Positions 26,710 through 35,508 of a stretch of DNA of 64,000 nt are shown here, one piece after another (position 1 is the stretch's first letter; each line of letters starts with the position of its first letter). The stretch is from the NCBI RefSeq assembly GCF_021696945.1, contig NZ_JACYHE010000009.1, forward strand, positions 1 to 64,000, in the 5' to 3' direction. The notes below the pieces were generated by a model that saw only the letters and a list, made by a program, of their open reading frames with translations, was not told the origin of the DNA and made no database searches. Made by a program: the position numbers and the translations under genes. Source of the DNA: Streptomyces sp. JJ36 (GTDB taxonomy: Bacteria; Actinomycetota; Actinomycetes; Streptomycetales; Streptomycetaceae).

Positions 26710-26951
26710 CGGGCAGGTCACCTCCTCGATGTCACATGACGTGACGTAGTCGCTACTCCAAGCATTGGTAAACAGATCGTAATGGACCGTAAAGACTTGG
26801 AGAAGTCGGCGAGGTCGATCTTGACCCAGGTTCCGTCCAACGGGTGAAACGCGTCGCGGAACCGCTTGTCATACCGGTGCCTCTTCTGGGACATGCGACG
26901 TTGGACCGGCGTAAGTCCGTTTGTCATACGTATGAAGAATGAGGTGAGCCG
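26710..26951. promoter_or_regulatory. Divergent SulP / lipoprotein promoter region
   Basis: This 240-base region has clearly lower GC than its surroundings. It includes an inverted repeat GTCAC-N5-GTGAC at 26731-26745, close to the SulP start, which may be an operator. I cannot place both promoters exactly. Confidence 0.4.
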
Positions 26952-28256
26952 ATGACAGGCACTCGGCGTGGCGCCGGGGGCATGGCGGCGCTGACGGCGT
27001 TGACCCTGCTGCTCGGCGGCTGCTCCGACGCCGGCCCGGAGCCCGGCGTGGGCGGCGAGAAGACCTCGGCCCCGGGCCCGGACGACGAGAACGCGCACGA
27101 AGGAGGCCAGAAGCCGGAGGAGAAGACCCGCATCCTCGGGGACGGCTCCACCTCCGTCACCGGCCCGCAGCCGCACCAGCCGACCCCGCGGAGACTCCCA
27201 CCGGGCGAGAAACCCCCGCAGTTCGTGGTCTTCTCCTGGGACGGCGCCGGCGAGGACGGCAACCGGCTCTTCTCCCACTTCCGCAAGGTCGCCAAGGAGA
27301 ACGACGCCGCGATGACCTACTTCCTCAGCGGCCTCTATCTGCTCCCCGAGGACGAGGCGGAGCGCTACCACGGGCCCGGGCACGAGCCGGGCGCCTCGGA
27401 CATCGGCTTTCTCCGCGACGAGAACATCCGCGCCACGCTCGAGCAGCTACGGCTGGCCTGGCTCGACGGCAGCGAGATCGGCACCCACTTCAACGGTCAC
27501 TTCTGCGGCCCGACCGGCGTGGACACCTGGTCCGTGGACCAGTGGAAGAGCGAGATCCGCCAGGCCAAGTGGTTCGTCGAGCACTGGAAGACCACCACCG
27601 GCTGGAAGGACATGGAGCCGCTGCCGTTCGACTACGACGAGGAGCTGATCGGCGGCCGCACACCCTGCCTGGAGGGCCGCGACAACCTGCTGCCGGCCGC
27701 CGCGGAGATGGGTTTCCGCTACGACTCCAGTGGCAACGGCACCCAGGTCTGGCCGGACAAGGAGGGCGGCCTCTGGGACCTTCCGCTCCAGCAGATCCCG
27801 ATGCCGGGCCGTTCCTTCGAGACGCTCTCCATGGACTACAACTTCCTCGCCAACCAGTCGAAGACCGTCGACGGGCCGGTGGCCATGCGGCCCGAGTACC
27901 GGAAGCAGTGGCACGACGGCCTGATGCAGGGATTCGAGCGGGCGTACGAGGGCAACCGGGCGCCCTACATCATCGGCAACCACTTCGAGCAGTGGAACGG
28001 CGGCATCTACATGGAGGCCGTCGAGAACGTCATCAGGGAGATCTGTCCCAAGGAGGACGTCCGCTGCGTCTCCTTCCGGCAACTCGTCGAGTGGCTGGAC
28101 GTACAGGACCCGAAGCTGCTGGCCCGGCTGCGCACCCTGGGCGTGGGGGAGAGGCCGGAGGGCGGATGGCAGGAGTTCCTCGCTCCGCCGGAACGGCGGG
28201 AGGCCGCGGGCACCGGGGCGCCCTCCCCCGGCTCGGAGGGGGCCGCCACCGGCTGA
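26952..28256 (+). CDS. Secreted lipoprotein resembling polysaccharide deacetylases
   Basis: The 434-residue product has a lipoprotein signal ending LLLGGC, so it is anchored outside the membrane after residue ~24. A disordered ~45-residue linker follows. The catalytic part begins FVVFSWDGAGED, and has SEIGTHFNGHFCGP, similar to NodB-type deacetylases where Asp and His bind metal. Later segments (FRYDSSGNG, IGNHFEQWNGG) are also consistent. Relatives in Streptomyces are long and divergent, so the substrate is unknown. The ATG has GAGGTGAG upstream. It converges on the CooC-like ATPase gene with a hairpin between. Confidence 0.78.
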   Translation: MTGTRRGAGGMAALTALTLLLGGCSDAGPEPGVGGEKTSAPGPDDENAHEGGQKPEEKTRILGDGSTSVTGPQPHQPTPRRLPPGEKPPQFVVFSWDGAGEDGNRLFSHFRKVAKENDAAMTYFLSGLYLLPEDEAERYHGPGHEPGASDIGFLRDENIRATLEQLRLAWLDGSEIGTHFNGHFCGPTGVDTWSVDQWKSEIRQAKWFVEHWKTTTGWKDMEPLPFDYDEELIGGRTPCLEGRDNLLPAAAEMGFRYDSSGNGTQVWPDKEGGLWDLPLQQIPMPGRSFETLSMDYNFLANQSKTVDGPVAMRPEYRKQWHDGLMQGFERAYEGNRAPYIIGNHFEQWNGGIYMEAVENVIREICPKEDVRCVSFRQLVEWLDVQDPKLLARLRTLGVGERPEGGWQEFLAPPERREAAGTGAPSPGSEGAATG

Positions 28257-28265
28257 CGTCACGGT

Positions 28266-28312
28266 GCCCCGCCGCAGCCGGAAGGCCGCGCCGACCCGGG
28301 GTGCGGCGGGGC
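28266..28312. terminator. Hairpin between convergent genes
   Basis: An 11-base-pair stem, GCCCCGCCGCA with TGCGGCGGGGC, encloses 25 bases in the 83-base gap between the lipoprotein gene and the CooC-like gene. It may act in both directions. Confidence 0.45.
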
Positions 28313-28339
28313 GGCCCGCACCGGGCGCGGCCGGCCTCC

Positions 28340-29317
28340 TCAGGCCGGCTGCGGCGCCGCGCCCAGCACGAAGCCGGGATCGACCTGGGCGGCGAGGTCC
28401 GCGCCCGTCCGGGCGTTCCCCCAGCTCTCGGCGTTGCGCAGATGGAAGTGGATCATCTGCCGCATGTAGCGCTCCGGGTCCCGGTGTGCGTACGCGGCGT
28501 CCGCCGCGGCGTGCAGGACGTCCAGGGCGGCCCGGTCGGCCTCCTCGAGCTCCGCGAAGGGCGGGGTGCGGCCCTTCTCCAGCGCGCGCACCCAGTCGGA
28601 GTGCCCGAAGGCCACCAGCAGGTCGTCGCCGGCCGCGTCCTGCAGGAACTCCAGGTCGTCCGGGCCCTGCACCTTGTTCCCCACCACCTTGAGGGCGATC
28701 CCGAAGTCCCGGGCGTACTCCTTGTACTGCCGGTAGACCGCGACGCCCTTCCGCGTCGGCTCGGCCACCAGGAAGGTCATGTCGAACCGGGTGAACATCC
28801 CGGAGGCGAAGGAGTCGCTGCCCGCCGTCATGTCGACGACCAGGAACTCGCCGCGCCCGTCGACGAGATGATTGAGGAACAGCTCCACCGCTCCCACCTT
28901 GGAGTGGTAGCAGGCGACCCCGAGGTCCGACTCGGTGAAGGGGCCGGTCGCCAGCAGCCGCACGTCGCCGCCCTCCAGCGGAACGGTGCGGGCGCAGGCG
29001 TCGTAGACCGGGTTGTCCTCCGTGATCCGCAGCAGCCGGGAGCCCTCGCCGGGAGGCGTGGTCTTGATCATCGTCTCCGCGGAGGTGATCCGCGGGTTCG
29101 CACCACGCAGGTACTCCTTGATGAGCGGCAGCCGCCCGCCCATGGAAGGCAGCTCGGCTGCCTCCGCCTCGTCCAGCCCCAGCGCGACGCCCAGATGCTG
29201 GTTGATGTCGGCGTCGACGGCGATGACAGGGGTGCCGTGGGCGGCCAGCCGGCGGACGAACAGCGAGGACAGCGTCGTCTTGCCGCTGCCTCCCTTCCCA
29301 ACGAAAGCGATCTTCAT
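28340..29317 (-). CDS. CooC/MinD-like P-loop ATPase
   Basis: This 325-residue SIMIBI ATPase starts MKIAFVGKGGSGKTTLS, with the deviant Walker A motif GKGGSGKTT, and has ADINQHLG (switch I) and FLVVDMTAGSDSFASGMF (switch II). CooC-like ATPases insert metal into enzymes; others position protein complexes. There is no neighbouring metalloenzyme to indicate a client. The ATG lacks a ribosome site, but TACGCT ends 7 bases upstream (29325-29330), so it appears leaderless. It is divergent from the Fic-like gene, with 106 bases between start codons. Confidence 0.83.
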   Translation of the reverse strand: MKIAFVGKGGSGKTTLSSLFVRRLAAHGTPVIAVDADINQHLGVALGLDEAEAAELPSMGGRLPLIKEYLRGANPRITSAETMIKTTPPGEGSRLLRITEDNPVYDACARTVPLEGGDVRLLATGPFTESDLGVACYHSKVGAVELFLNHLVDGRGEFLVVDMTAGSDSFASGMFTRFDMTFLVAEPTRKGVAVYRQYKEYARDFGIALKVVGNKVQGPDDLEFLQDAAGDDLLVAFGHSDWVRALEKGRTPPFAELEEADRAALDVLHAAADAAYAHRDPERYMRQMIHFHLRNAESWGNARTGADLAAQVDPGFVLGAAPQPA

Positions 29318-29388
29318 GTTCGTTAGCGTAATCGCATCCGTGCGGTGTGTGGCGAACGTGAGTGAAGAAGACCACTCGATCGGGGGGC

Positions 29389-29416
29389 TTGGACCGCGCC
29401 GGTGGGTGCGTAGGGT
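29389..29416 (+). promoter_or_regulatory. Leaderless promoter of the Fic-like gene
   Basis: TTGGAC (29389-29394) and TAGGGT (29411-29416) are spaced by 16 bases and resemble -35 and -10 elements of the major vegetative promoter class. The ATG follows 7 bases later, so transcription should begin at or next to the start codon. Confidence 0.6.
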
Positions 29417-29423
29417 CATACGC

Positions 29424-30272
29424 ATGAGTAACGCCGCTGACTCCCGGACCTCCGATCCGCTGGCCGGTCTGGCGGACCTGACCGGGGTCGCCGAGACCGT
29501 CGAGTCCGTACGGAAAGCCGTGGACCGGATCTACGGCCACCGGGTGATGCGGCGTCGCAGCAGCGAGGTGAGCTCCGAGGCCGCGCTCCGCGGGGCGCGG
29601 GGCTCCGCCGCCCTCGACGGTGCCGACTGGGCGCTGGAGGAGGTGCGGCGGCGCAGCGACTTCGGCGTCGCGGGCGAGACCCGCACGGTGGGTGCCGCGC
29701 TCCGCGTCACCGCCGAGACCGGCCAGTTGCTGGACGTGTGGCGGCAGTCGCCGCTGCGGGTGCTGGCCCGGCTGCACCTCGTCGCCGCCGGCGGCGACGC
29801 ACCGGACGAGACCGTCGGGCGCCCCCGGCTGGCGGGCGAGCAGGTGACCGGTCCGGAGCAGGGGCCGGAGGCCGGGCTGCCGCTGCCCGGCGCGGACGAG
29901 GTGTCGGGCCGGCTGGACGGGCTGGCGCGGCTGCTGGTGGCGGGCACCTCCGCGCCCGCACTGGTCACCGCGGCGGTGGTGCACGGGGAGCTGGTGGCGC
30001 TGCGCCCCTTCCGCAGCCACAACGGCCTGGTGGCGCGCGCCGCGGAGCGCATCGTGCTGGTCGCCGGCGGACTGGATCCGAAGTCGGTCTGCCCCGCCGA
30101 GGTCGGGCACGCGGAGCTGGGCACGGAGGCTTACGGGCGGGCGCTGGAGGGCTATGCCGCCGGGACGCCGGAGGGCATGGCGGAATGGATCCGCCACTGC
30201 GGACGGGCCGTGGAGCTGGGCGCCCGGGAGAGCACGGCCGTCTGCGAGGCGCTGCAGCGCGGGGCCGCCTGA
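29424..30272 (+). CDS. Degenerate Fic-like protein
   Basis: This 282-residue protein has the overall layout of Fic proteins, with the loop ALRPFRSHNGLVARA in the place of the catalytic HPFxxGNGRxxR. The His is replaced by Arg and the first Arg by Leu, so AMP transfer is unlikely. A helix before it (HGELVAL) keeps the usual framing. Such proteins beside the Tad pilus cluster are sometimes annotated as oxidoreductase in Streptomyces; I see no cofactor motif. It might still bind nucleotide or protein. It is leaderless and divergent from the CooC-like ATPase. Confidence 0.7.
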   Translation: MSNAADSRTSDPLAGLADLTGVAETVESVRKAVDRIYGHRVMRRRSSEVSSEAALRGARGSAALDGADWALEEVRRRSDFGVAGETRTVGAALRVTAETGQLLDVWRQSPLRVLARLHLVAAGGDAPDETVGRPRLAGEQVTGPEQGPEAGLPLPGADEVSGRLDGLARLLVAGTSAPALVTAAVVHGELVALRPFRSHNGLVARAAERIVLVAGGLDPKSVCPAEVGHAELGTEAYGRALEGYAAGTPEGMAEWIRHCGRAVELGARESTAVCEALQRGAA

Positions 30273-30659
30273 AGGGCGGGAAGGGTCCACGGAAGGGAAC
30301 CGCCCGGGGAGGCGGCGGAGGCGGCGCATCCGGGGGAAACGCGGGACGGGGCCGTACACGGGCTGCGGCGGCACCGTCGGGGCGGTACCGCCGCTGGCAT
30401 GTCCACCGGGGTACCAGTGCGTGCACCTCATAGCGTCCATCAGGTCGGGACTTCGCCCGTCACCTGGTGCGACTGGCCCGTATCGCGGGTCGGCTGCGCG
30501 TGGGTTCCCGGTATTCATGCGAACGGTCCGTGGGGCCGTGCGTGCAACGGGATCCTCTCGGATGCCGCCGGTCTCGCGGGCCGCTGATTCCTTTCTACTC
30601 CCGCGACGGTGGCAAGCGGAACCCTCCCCCACAGATCTTTACGTTCGTTGTGGAAAAGT
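30273..30659. other. Intergenic region without recognised features
   Basis: These 387 bases separate the Fic-like gene from the convergent HAD gene. I see no protein, tRNA or strong terminator. The last ~60 bases are less GC-rich. Confidence 0.5.
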
Positions 30660-31499
30660 TCAAAAAGGGCCGAAACGGGCCCGTCGCCGGCTCGTGTACC
30701 AGACGAGTCCGGCCGTCGCGGCGGCCGCCACCACGGCGGCCCCGGTCACCGCCAGGGCGGACCGCGAGGGCATCGACAGCGACGGCAGGCGCTGCTTGAG
30801 TCGTACCGGCCGGGAGAAGGTGAGCACGGGCCAGTCGCGGGCGGCCGCCTCCTTGCGCAGGGCCCGGTCCGGGTTGACCGCGTGCGGACGGCCCACCGCC
30901 TCCAGCATGGGTACGTCGGTGGCCGAGTCGCTGTACGCGTAGCAGCGGTCCAGGTCGTACCCCTCGGAGCGGGCGAGTTCCCGGACCGCCTCCGCCTTGG
31001 TCGGCCCGTAGGCGTAGTACTCGACCTCACCGGTGAAGCAGCCGTCCTCCACCACCATGCGCGTCGCCACGACGCGGTCGGCGCCGAGCATCTCGCCGAT
31101 CGGCTCGACCACCTCCGCGCCCGAGGTGGACACGATCACCACGTCCCGGCCGGCCAGATGGTGCTCCTCGATCAGCGAGGCGGCCTCGTCGTAGATGATC
31201 GGGTCGATGAGCTCGTGCAGCGTCTCGGCGACGATCTCCCGCACCTGCTGGACGTTCCATCCACGGCAGAGGGCGGACAGATACTGCCGCATCCGTTCCA
31301 TCTGGTCGTGGTCCGCTCCGCCGAGCAGAAAGACGAACTGGGCGTAGGCGGTGCGGAGCACCGCTCTCCGATTGATCAAGCCACCCTGGTAGAAGGACTT
31401 GCCGAAGGTCAGCGTGCTCGACTTCGCAATGACCGTCTTGTCCAGGTCGAAGAAGGCGGCGGTCCGGGGAAGCGACTGGATTTCCACGAGGGTGAGCAT
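30660..31499 (-). CDS. HAD-IB family phosphatase with a C-terminal membrane helix
   Basis: This 279-residue phosphatase has the HAD motifs FFDLDKTVI (nucleophile Asp, ~17), VIVSTSGAE (motif II) and AYSDSATDVPMLE (motif IV). The SerB/HAD-IB group acts on small phosphates such as phosphoserine; the substrate here is unknown. The C-terminal ~35 residues include a membrane segment (ALAVTGAAVVAAAATAGLVWY) and a basic end, placing the catalytic domain on the cytoplasmic face. It lies just before the Tad cluster in the opposite direction. Confidence 0.87.
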   Translation of the reverse strand: MLTLVEIQSLPRTAAFFDLDKTVIAKSSTLTFGKSFYQGGLINRRAVLRTAYAQFVFLLGGADHDQMERMRQYLSALCRGWNVQQVREIVAETLHELIDPIIYDEAASLIEEHHLAGRDVVIVSTSGAEVVEPIGEMLGADRVVATRMVVEDGCFTGEVEYYAYGPTKAEAVRELARSEGYDLDRCYAYSDSATDVPMLEAVGRPHAVNPDRALRKEAAARDWPVLTFSRPVRLKQRLPSLSMPSRSALAVTGAAVVAAAATAGLVWYTSRRRARFGPF

Positions 31500-31813
31500 A
31501 GGCGCCCACCATTCGGCGTAAGGTGGGGCGCGTGGGTTTGCCTGAGAAGCCTCTCGGGTACACCATGGAAGTCACGGATCGTTCGCGACCGTGCTAACCC
31601 GGCCCGACTCCTCCCCCCCGAGTCGGCCGCGGAGACGACCCCCGCTCTCCCCCCCGGCGGGGGTCGTCGCATGTCCGGCCGTCTTGACGCGGCCTCCTCC
31701 CCTCGTTCCGCGTGGCTGCCGGCTGCGTCTGCCGTACCCCTCGTACGCAGAGACGTGTAACTGAGGGTAATCGTTGAGTTCCTCTCCGGAAGTCACCGGT
31801 TCGGGCGACCGAG

Positions 31814-31840
31814 TTATTCACAACCGCCGAGTTGTCCACC
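31814..31840 (+). other. Two DnaA-box-like 9-mers upstream of the Tad operon
   Basis: TTATTCACA (31814-31822) and TTGTCCACC (31832-31840) each differ by one base from known DnaA boxes and are in the same orientation, 18 bases apart. They lie about 110 bases before the CpaE-like start. This could be chance or a DnaA-responsive promoter. Confidence 0.3.
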
Positions 31841-31949
31841 GTTTCAGAGCATGATCCCCAAATTCCTTCGGATCGCTGCACGGTGTTTCCCGAAGGCGCT
31901 CGCCGAGTTTGCGGGCGCGATGCAGCGATGTGCGAAGGGGCTCTGGATC

Positions 31950-33275
31950 ATGGCCGAAACCATCCTGATCGTCACCGAGGACGCCGCCCTCCTCGACGAC
32001 CTGCTGCGGCTCTGCGCGGCCGCCGGCGCCGAGGCGGAGGTGGCGCACGGGGCGCCGCCGGACCACGGGGCCTGGCACGGCTGGAGCGGCGCCGCCGCCT
32101 GGGAACGCGCCCCGCTGGTGCTCGTGGGGGACGACTGCGCCGGCATCGCCACCGGCCTCGGGGGCGGAGGCTCCGGTCCGCCCGCCGCCGTGCGCCGGAC
32201 GGGAGTGCTGCTCGTGGGCCGGGATCTGGACGACTCCGGCGTGTGGGAGCGCGGAGTACGCATCGGTGCCGAGGGCGTGGTGATGCTGCCGGACGCCGAG
32301 ACCTGGCTGACCGGCCGGATCGCCGACGCGGCGGAGGGCGTGGGCCCGCCCGCCCTCACCGTGGGCGTGGTCGGCGGGCGGGGCGGTGCCGGTGCGTCCA
32401 CTCTCGCCTGCGCCCTGGCGGTGACGGCCGCGCGGTCCGGGACGCGGACGATGCTGATCGACGCCGATCCGCTGGGCGGCGGGCTCGACGTGCTGCTGGG
32501 CGGCGAGCGCACGGAGGGGCTGCGCTGGCCGGCCTTCGCCGAGTCGCGTGGCCGGGTGGGCGGGGTGGCGCTGGAGGAGTCGCTGCCCCGGCTGCACGAC
32601 CTGAGCGTGCTGAGCTGGGACCGCGGGGACTCGGTCACCATCTCCGGCGACGCCATGCGAGCCGTGCTCACCGCGGCCCGGCGGCGCGGCGGTGTGGTCG
32701 TCGTGGACCTGCCGCGCCGGATGGACGAGGCGGTGGCGGAGGCGCTGGCCCAGATCGACGTCGCCTTGCTGCTCGTGCCCGCCGAACTGCGTGCCGTCGC
32801 GGCCGCGCACCGGATCGCCGCCCGCACCCGGATGGTGCTGCGCGACCTGCGGGCCGTGGTACGGCCCCCGCACGGGCCGTACGGCGCGCGCGGATACCGC
32901 TCGGGCCTGGACGAGCAGGAGACCGCCCGCCTGCTGGGGCTGCCGCTCGCCGGGGAGCTGCCCTGGGAGCCCGGGCTGCTCGAGGGGGTGGAGCACGGCC
33001 GGCCGCCCGGCTCCCACGAGCACGGAGCGTTGGCCCGCTTCTCCCGCGCGTTCTGGTCGCGCACGCGGGCCGCGCCGGCCGGCGAGGAGGTCCCCGGCGG
33101 CCGGACGCCGGGCGCCGCCGTGCCCCCCGCCCGTTCCGGACCGCCGGGCGCACCGGACCGGGCTCCGGCAGCCGGGCGGGCGGCCGGCGAGGGCGGCCTG
33201 CCCGCCCGTGGCACCGACAGTCGTGACGGAGATCTTCGGGACCGCGGCGCGGAGGACGGGGGCTGGTCCGTATGA
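31950..33275 (+). CDS. CpaE/TadZ-like ATPase (septum-site-determining type)
   Basis: This 441-residue protein begins with a receiver-like domain (ETILIVTEDAALLDDLLRL) and has a MinD-type ATPase (~140-360) with the motif VGGRGGAGASTLA in place of the canonical Walker A, and LIDADPLGGGLD. TadZ/CpaE proteins localise the Tad pilus machine. The C-terminus is Pro-rich and disordered. The ATG at 31950 has AAGGGG upstream; an earlier ATG at 31851 lacks one. The stop overlaps the next ATG in ATGA, so it starts the Tad operon. Confidence 0.87.
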   Translation: MAETILIVTEDAALLDDLLRLCAAAGAEAEVAHGAPPDHGAWHGWSGAAAWERAPLVLVGDDCAGIATGLGGGGSGPPAAVRRTGVLLVGRDLDDSGVWERGVRIGAEGVVMLPDAETWLTGRIADAAEGVGPPALTVGVVGGRGGAGASTLACALAVTAARSGTRTMLIDADPLGGGLDVLLGGERTEGLRWPAFAESRGRVGGVALEESLPRLHDLSVLSWDRGDSVTISGDAMRAVLTAARRRGGVVVVDLPRRMDEAVAEALAQIDVALLLVPAELRAVAAAHRIAARTRMVLRDLRAVVRPPHGPYGARGYRSGLDEQETARLLGLPLAGELPWEPGLLEGVEHGRPPGSHEHGALARFSRAFWSRTRAAPAGEEVPGGRTPGAAVPPARSGPPGAPDRAPAAGRAAGEGGLPARGTDSRDGDLRDRGAEDGGWSV

Positions 33276-34585
33276 ACGCCGCCGTGCACGCCACGCACCC
33301 CGGCCCCACCGCACCGGCGGCCACGGCCGGGCACCCGGCCGGAGCCGGGGCGGCTCCGGCCGTCCCCTCCCGCCTCCGGGCCGCTGAGGCCACTGTGCGC
33401 CCCGGCTCCGGCGCCGGCTCCCTGCCGGGTGGCGAGGCACTTCTCGACGCCGTCCGTGCCCGGCTGGCGGAGACGGGAGCCGAACCCACCCCCGCCCGGG
33501 TCGCCGCCGCTCTGCGCGCCCAGGGGCGCCTGCTCGGCGACAGCGCCGTCCTCCAGGTGGTGGAGGCGCTCCGCTCGGAGATGGTGGGCAGCGGCCCGCT
33601 GGAGCCGTTGCTGGCGGATCCCGCGGTCACGGATGTGCTGGTCACCGCACCGGACGCGGTCTGGGTGGACCGCGGAGCCGGACTGGAGCGCACCCCGGTC
33701 CGCTTCCCGGACGCGGCCGCCGTCCGCCGGCTCGCCCAGCGCCTCGCCACCTCGGCCGGGCGACGGCTCGACGACGCCCGCCCCTGGGTGGACGCCGGGC
33801 TGCCGGACGGCACCCGCATGCACGCGGTGCTGCCGCCGGTCGCAGTCGGCTGCACCTGCCTCTCCCTGCGCGTCGTCCGGCACCGGGCCTTCGACCTGGC
33901 GGAGCTGACCGCCGCGGGCACGGTGCCGCCCGGCGGCGACCGGCTGCTCCGGGCCCTGCTGGACGCGCGGCTCTCCTTCCTGGTCACCGGAGGCACCGGC
34001 AGCGGGAAGACCACCCTGCTCAGCACCTTGCTGGGCCTGGTCGGGCCCCGGGAACGCCTGGTCCTCGCGGAGGACTCCGCCGAGCTGCGGCCGGACCACC
34101 CCCATGTGGTCCGGCTGGAGGGCCGGCCGCCGAACCAGGAGGGCGTCGGCCGGGTCGGCTTGCGGGAGCTGGTGCGCCAGGCACTGCGGATGCGCCCGGA
34201 CCGGCTGGTCGTCGGGGAGGTCCGCGGCTCCGAGGTGACGGAGCTCCTGACCGCGCTGAACACCGGGCACGAGGGTGGTTGCGGCACGCTGCACGCCAAC
34301 GCCGCGGCCGACGTGCCCGCACGGCTGGAGGCGCTCGCGGCCACCGCGGGACTCGACCGTGCCGCCCTGCACAGTCAGCTCGCGGCCGCCCTGGACGTGG
34401 TGCTGCACCTGGTGCGGGACCGGACCGGTCGCCGGAGGATCGCCGAGATCCATGTGCTGGAGCGGGACCAGCGGGGACTCGTCACCACGGTCCCGGCAGC
34501 GATCTGGAGCCCGGGCGGCTTCCAGGCCGGCCCCGGCGCCGCCCGGCTGGAAGAGCGTTGCGCCCGTACGGGAGGCGGACGGTGA
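33272..34585 (+). CDS. CpaF/TadA-like secretion ATPase
   Basis: This 437-residue hexameric ATPase of the type II/IV secretion superfamily powers pilus assembly. Motifs: Walker A VTGGTGSGKTTLL (~238-250), Walker B-like DRLVVGEVRGSEV, and the His box GTLHANAA. The N-terminal ~55 residues are Pro/Ala-rich linker. Start and stop codons overlap both neighbours (ATGA and GTGA), so translation is coupled across the operon. Confidence 0.93.
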   Translation: MNAAVHATHPGPTAPAATAGHPAGAGAAPAVPSRLRAAEATVRPGSGAGSLPGGEALLDAVRARLAETGAEPTPARVAAALRAQGRLLGDSAVLQVVEALRSEMVGSGPLEPLLADPAVTDVLVTAPDAVWVDRGAGLERTPVRFPDAAAVRRLAQRLATSAGRRLDDARPWVDAGLPDGTRMHAVLPPVAVGCTCLSLRVVRHRAFDLAELTAAGTVPPGGDRLLRALLDARLSFLVTGGTGSGKTTLLSTLLGLVGPRERLVLAEDSAELRPDHPHVVRLEGRPPNQEGVGRVGLRELVRQALRMRPDRLVVGEVRGSEVTELLTALNTGHEGGCGTLHANAAADVPARLEALAATAGLDRAALHSQLAAALDVVLHLVRDRTGRRRIAEIHVLERDQRGLVTTVPAAIWSPGGFQAGPGAARLEERCARTGGGR

Positions 34586-35508
34586 CCGGGGCGGGGGCCC
34601 CGGGAGGGCCGCTGCTTGCCGTGGTGCTCTGCGTGGGCGCCGTCCTCTGCCTCACCCGCGGCCGGGACGGCCCGGACCGGGCGAGACTGCTGCTCGCCGC
34701 GAGCGCCGCCACACCGGCCTCCGGTCTCGCCCTGGCGGGCGACCGGACGCGCCGTGGGCGCAGCGGCCTGTTGCGTGGCCTTCCCGGTGGCGGCCGCCTC
34801 CCCCGCTGGGCGCGGCGGGCCGGTCCGGGACCGCACTGGTGGTGCCTGCCCGCCGGTGCCGCCTTGGCCCTGCTTGCGGAATCGGTGCTGCCCGTGGTCG
34901 CGGGGCTCGCCGCCGTGCCGGCCGCGGGCCGGTGGCTCCGTGCGCGCCGGGAGGCCGCCCGGGTGCGCCGCCGGGAGACCGCGGTCATGGAGCTGTGCGC
35001 CGCCGTCGCCGGCGAGTTGCGTGCCGGCCGGCTGCCCGCCGCGGCGCTGCTGGCGGGCGGGACCGAGGCACTGGGGCCGGAGGGGGCCGGGGTGGCGGCC
35101 GCCGCCCGGTACGGCGGGGACATTCCCGAGGCGCTGCGCCGGGCCTCCCTGACGCCCGGCGCCGAGGGCCTGCGCGGCGCCGCCGCGTGCTGGCAGGTGG
35201 CCACCGACGGCGGTGCGGGCCTCGCGGAGGGACTGGACCGGGTGGCGCGCGCCCTTCGCGCCGACCGCGAGCAGCACGAGGAGCTGCGGACCCAGCTGGC
35301 GGGCCCGCGTTCCACGGCCGCTCTGCTCGCCCTTCTCCCGGCCTTCGGGTTGCTCCTCGGAGGCGCGATGGGTGCCCGGCCGCTTCAGGTGCTCTTCCAC
35401 ACCGCTCCCGGGCTCGGCTGCCTGGTGCTGGGCGGACTGCTCGAGTGGGCGGGGCTCGCCTGGGTGGCGCGGCTGGTCCGGACGGCGGAGGACGGAGGTG
35501 CGGCATGA
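34582..35508 (+). CDS. TadB-like inner-membrane platform protein
   Basis: The 308-residue product has membrane helices at both ends and a central cytoplasmic T2SSF-like domain (ETAVMELCAAVAGELRAGRL). This is the standard TadB position after the ATPase. The GTG start overlaps the upstream stop, and its stop overlaps the TadC-like ATG. Confidence 0.87.
   Translation: MTGAGAPGGPLLAVVLCVGAVLCLTRGRDGPDRARLLLAASAATPASGLALAGDRTRRGRSGLLRGLPGGGRLPRWARRAGPGPHWWCLPAGAALALLAESVLPVVAGLAAVPAAGRWLRARREAARVRRRETAVMELCAAVAGELRAGRLPAAALLAGGTEALGPEGAGVAAAARYGGDIPEALRRASLTPGAEGLRGAAACWQVATDGGAGLAEGLDRVARALRADREQHEELRTQLAGPRSTAALLALLPAFGLLLGGAMGARPLQVLFHTAPGLGCLVLGGLLEWAGLAWVARLVRTAEDGGAA

Noticed and set aside
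30273-30659. tRNA or small RNA gene between the Fic-like and HAD genes
   Set aside because: No cloverleaf or strong hairpin could be drawn.
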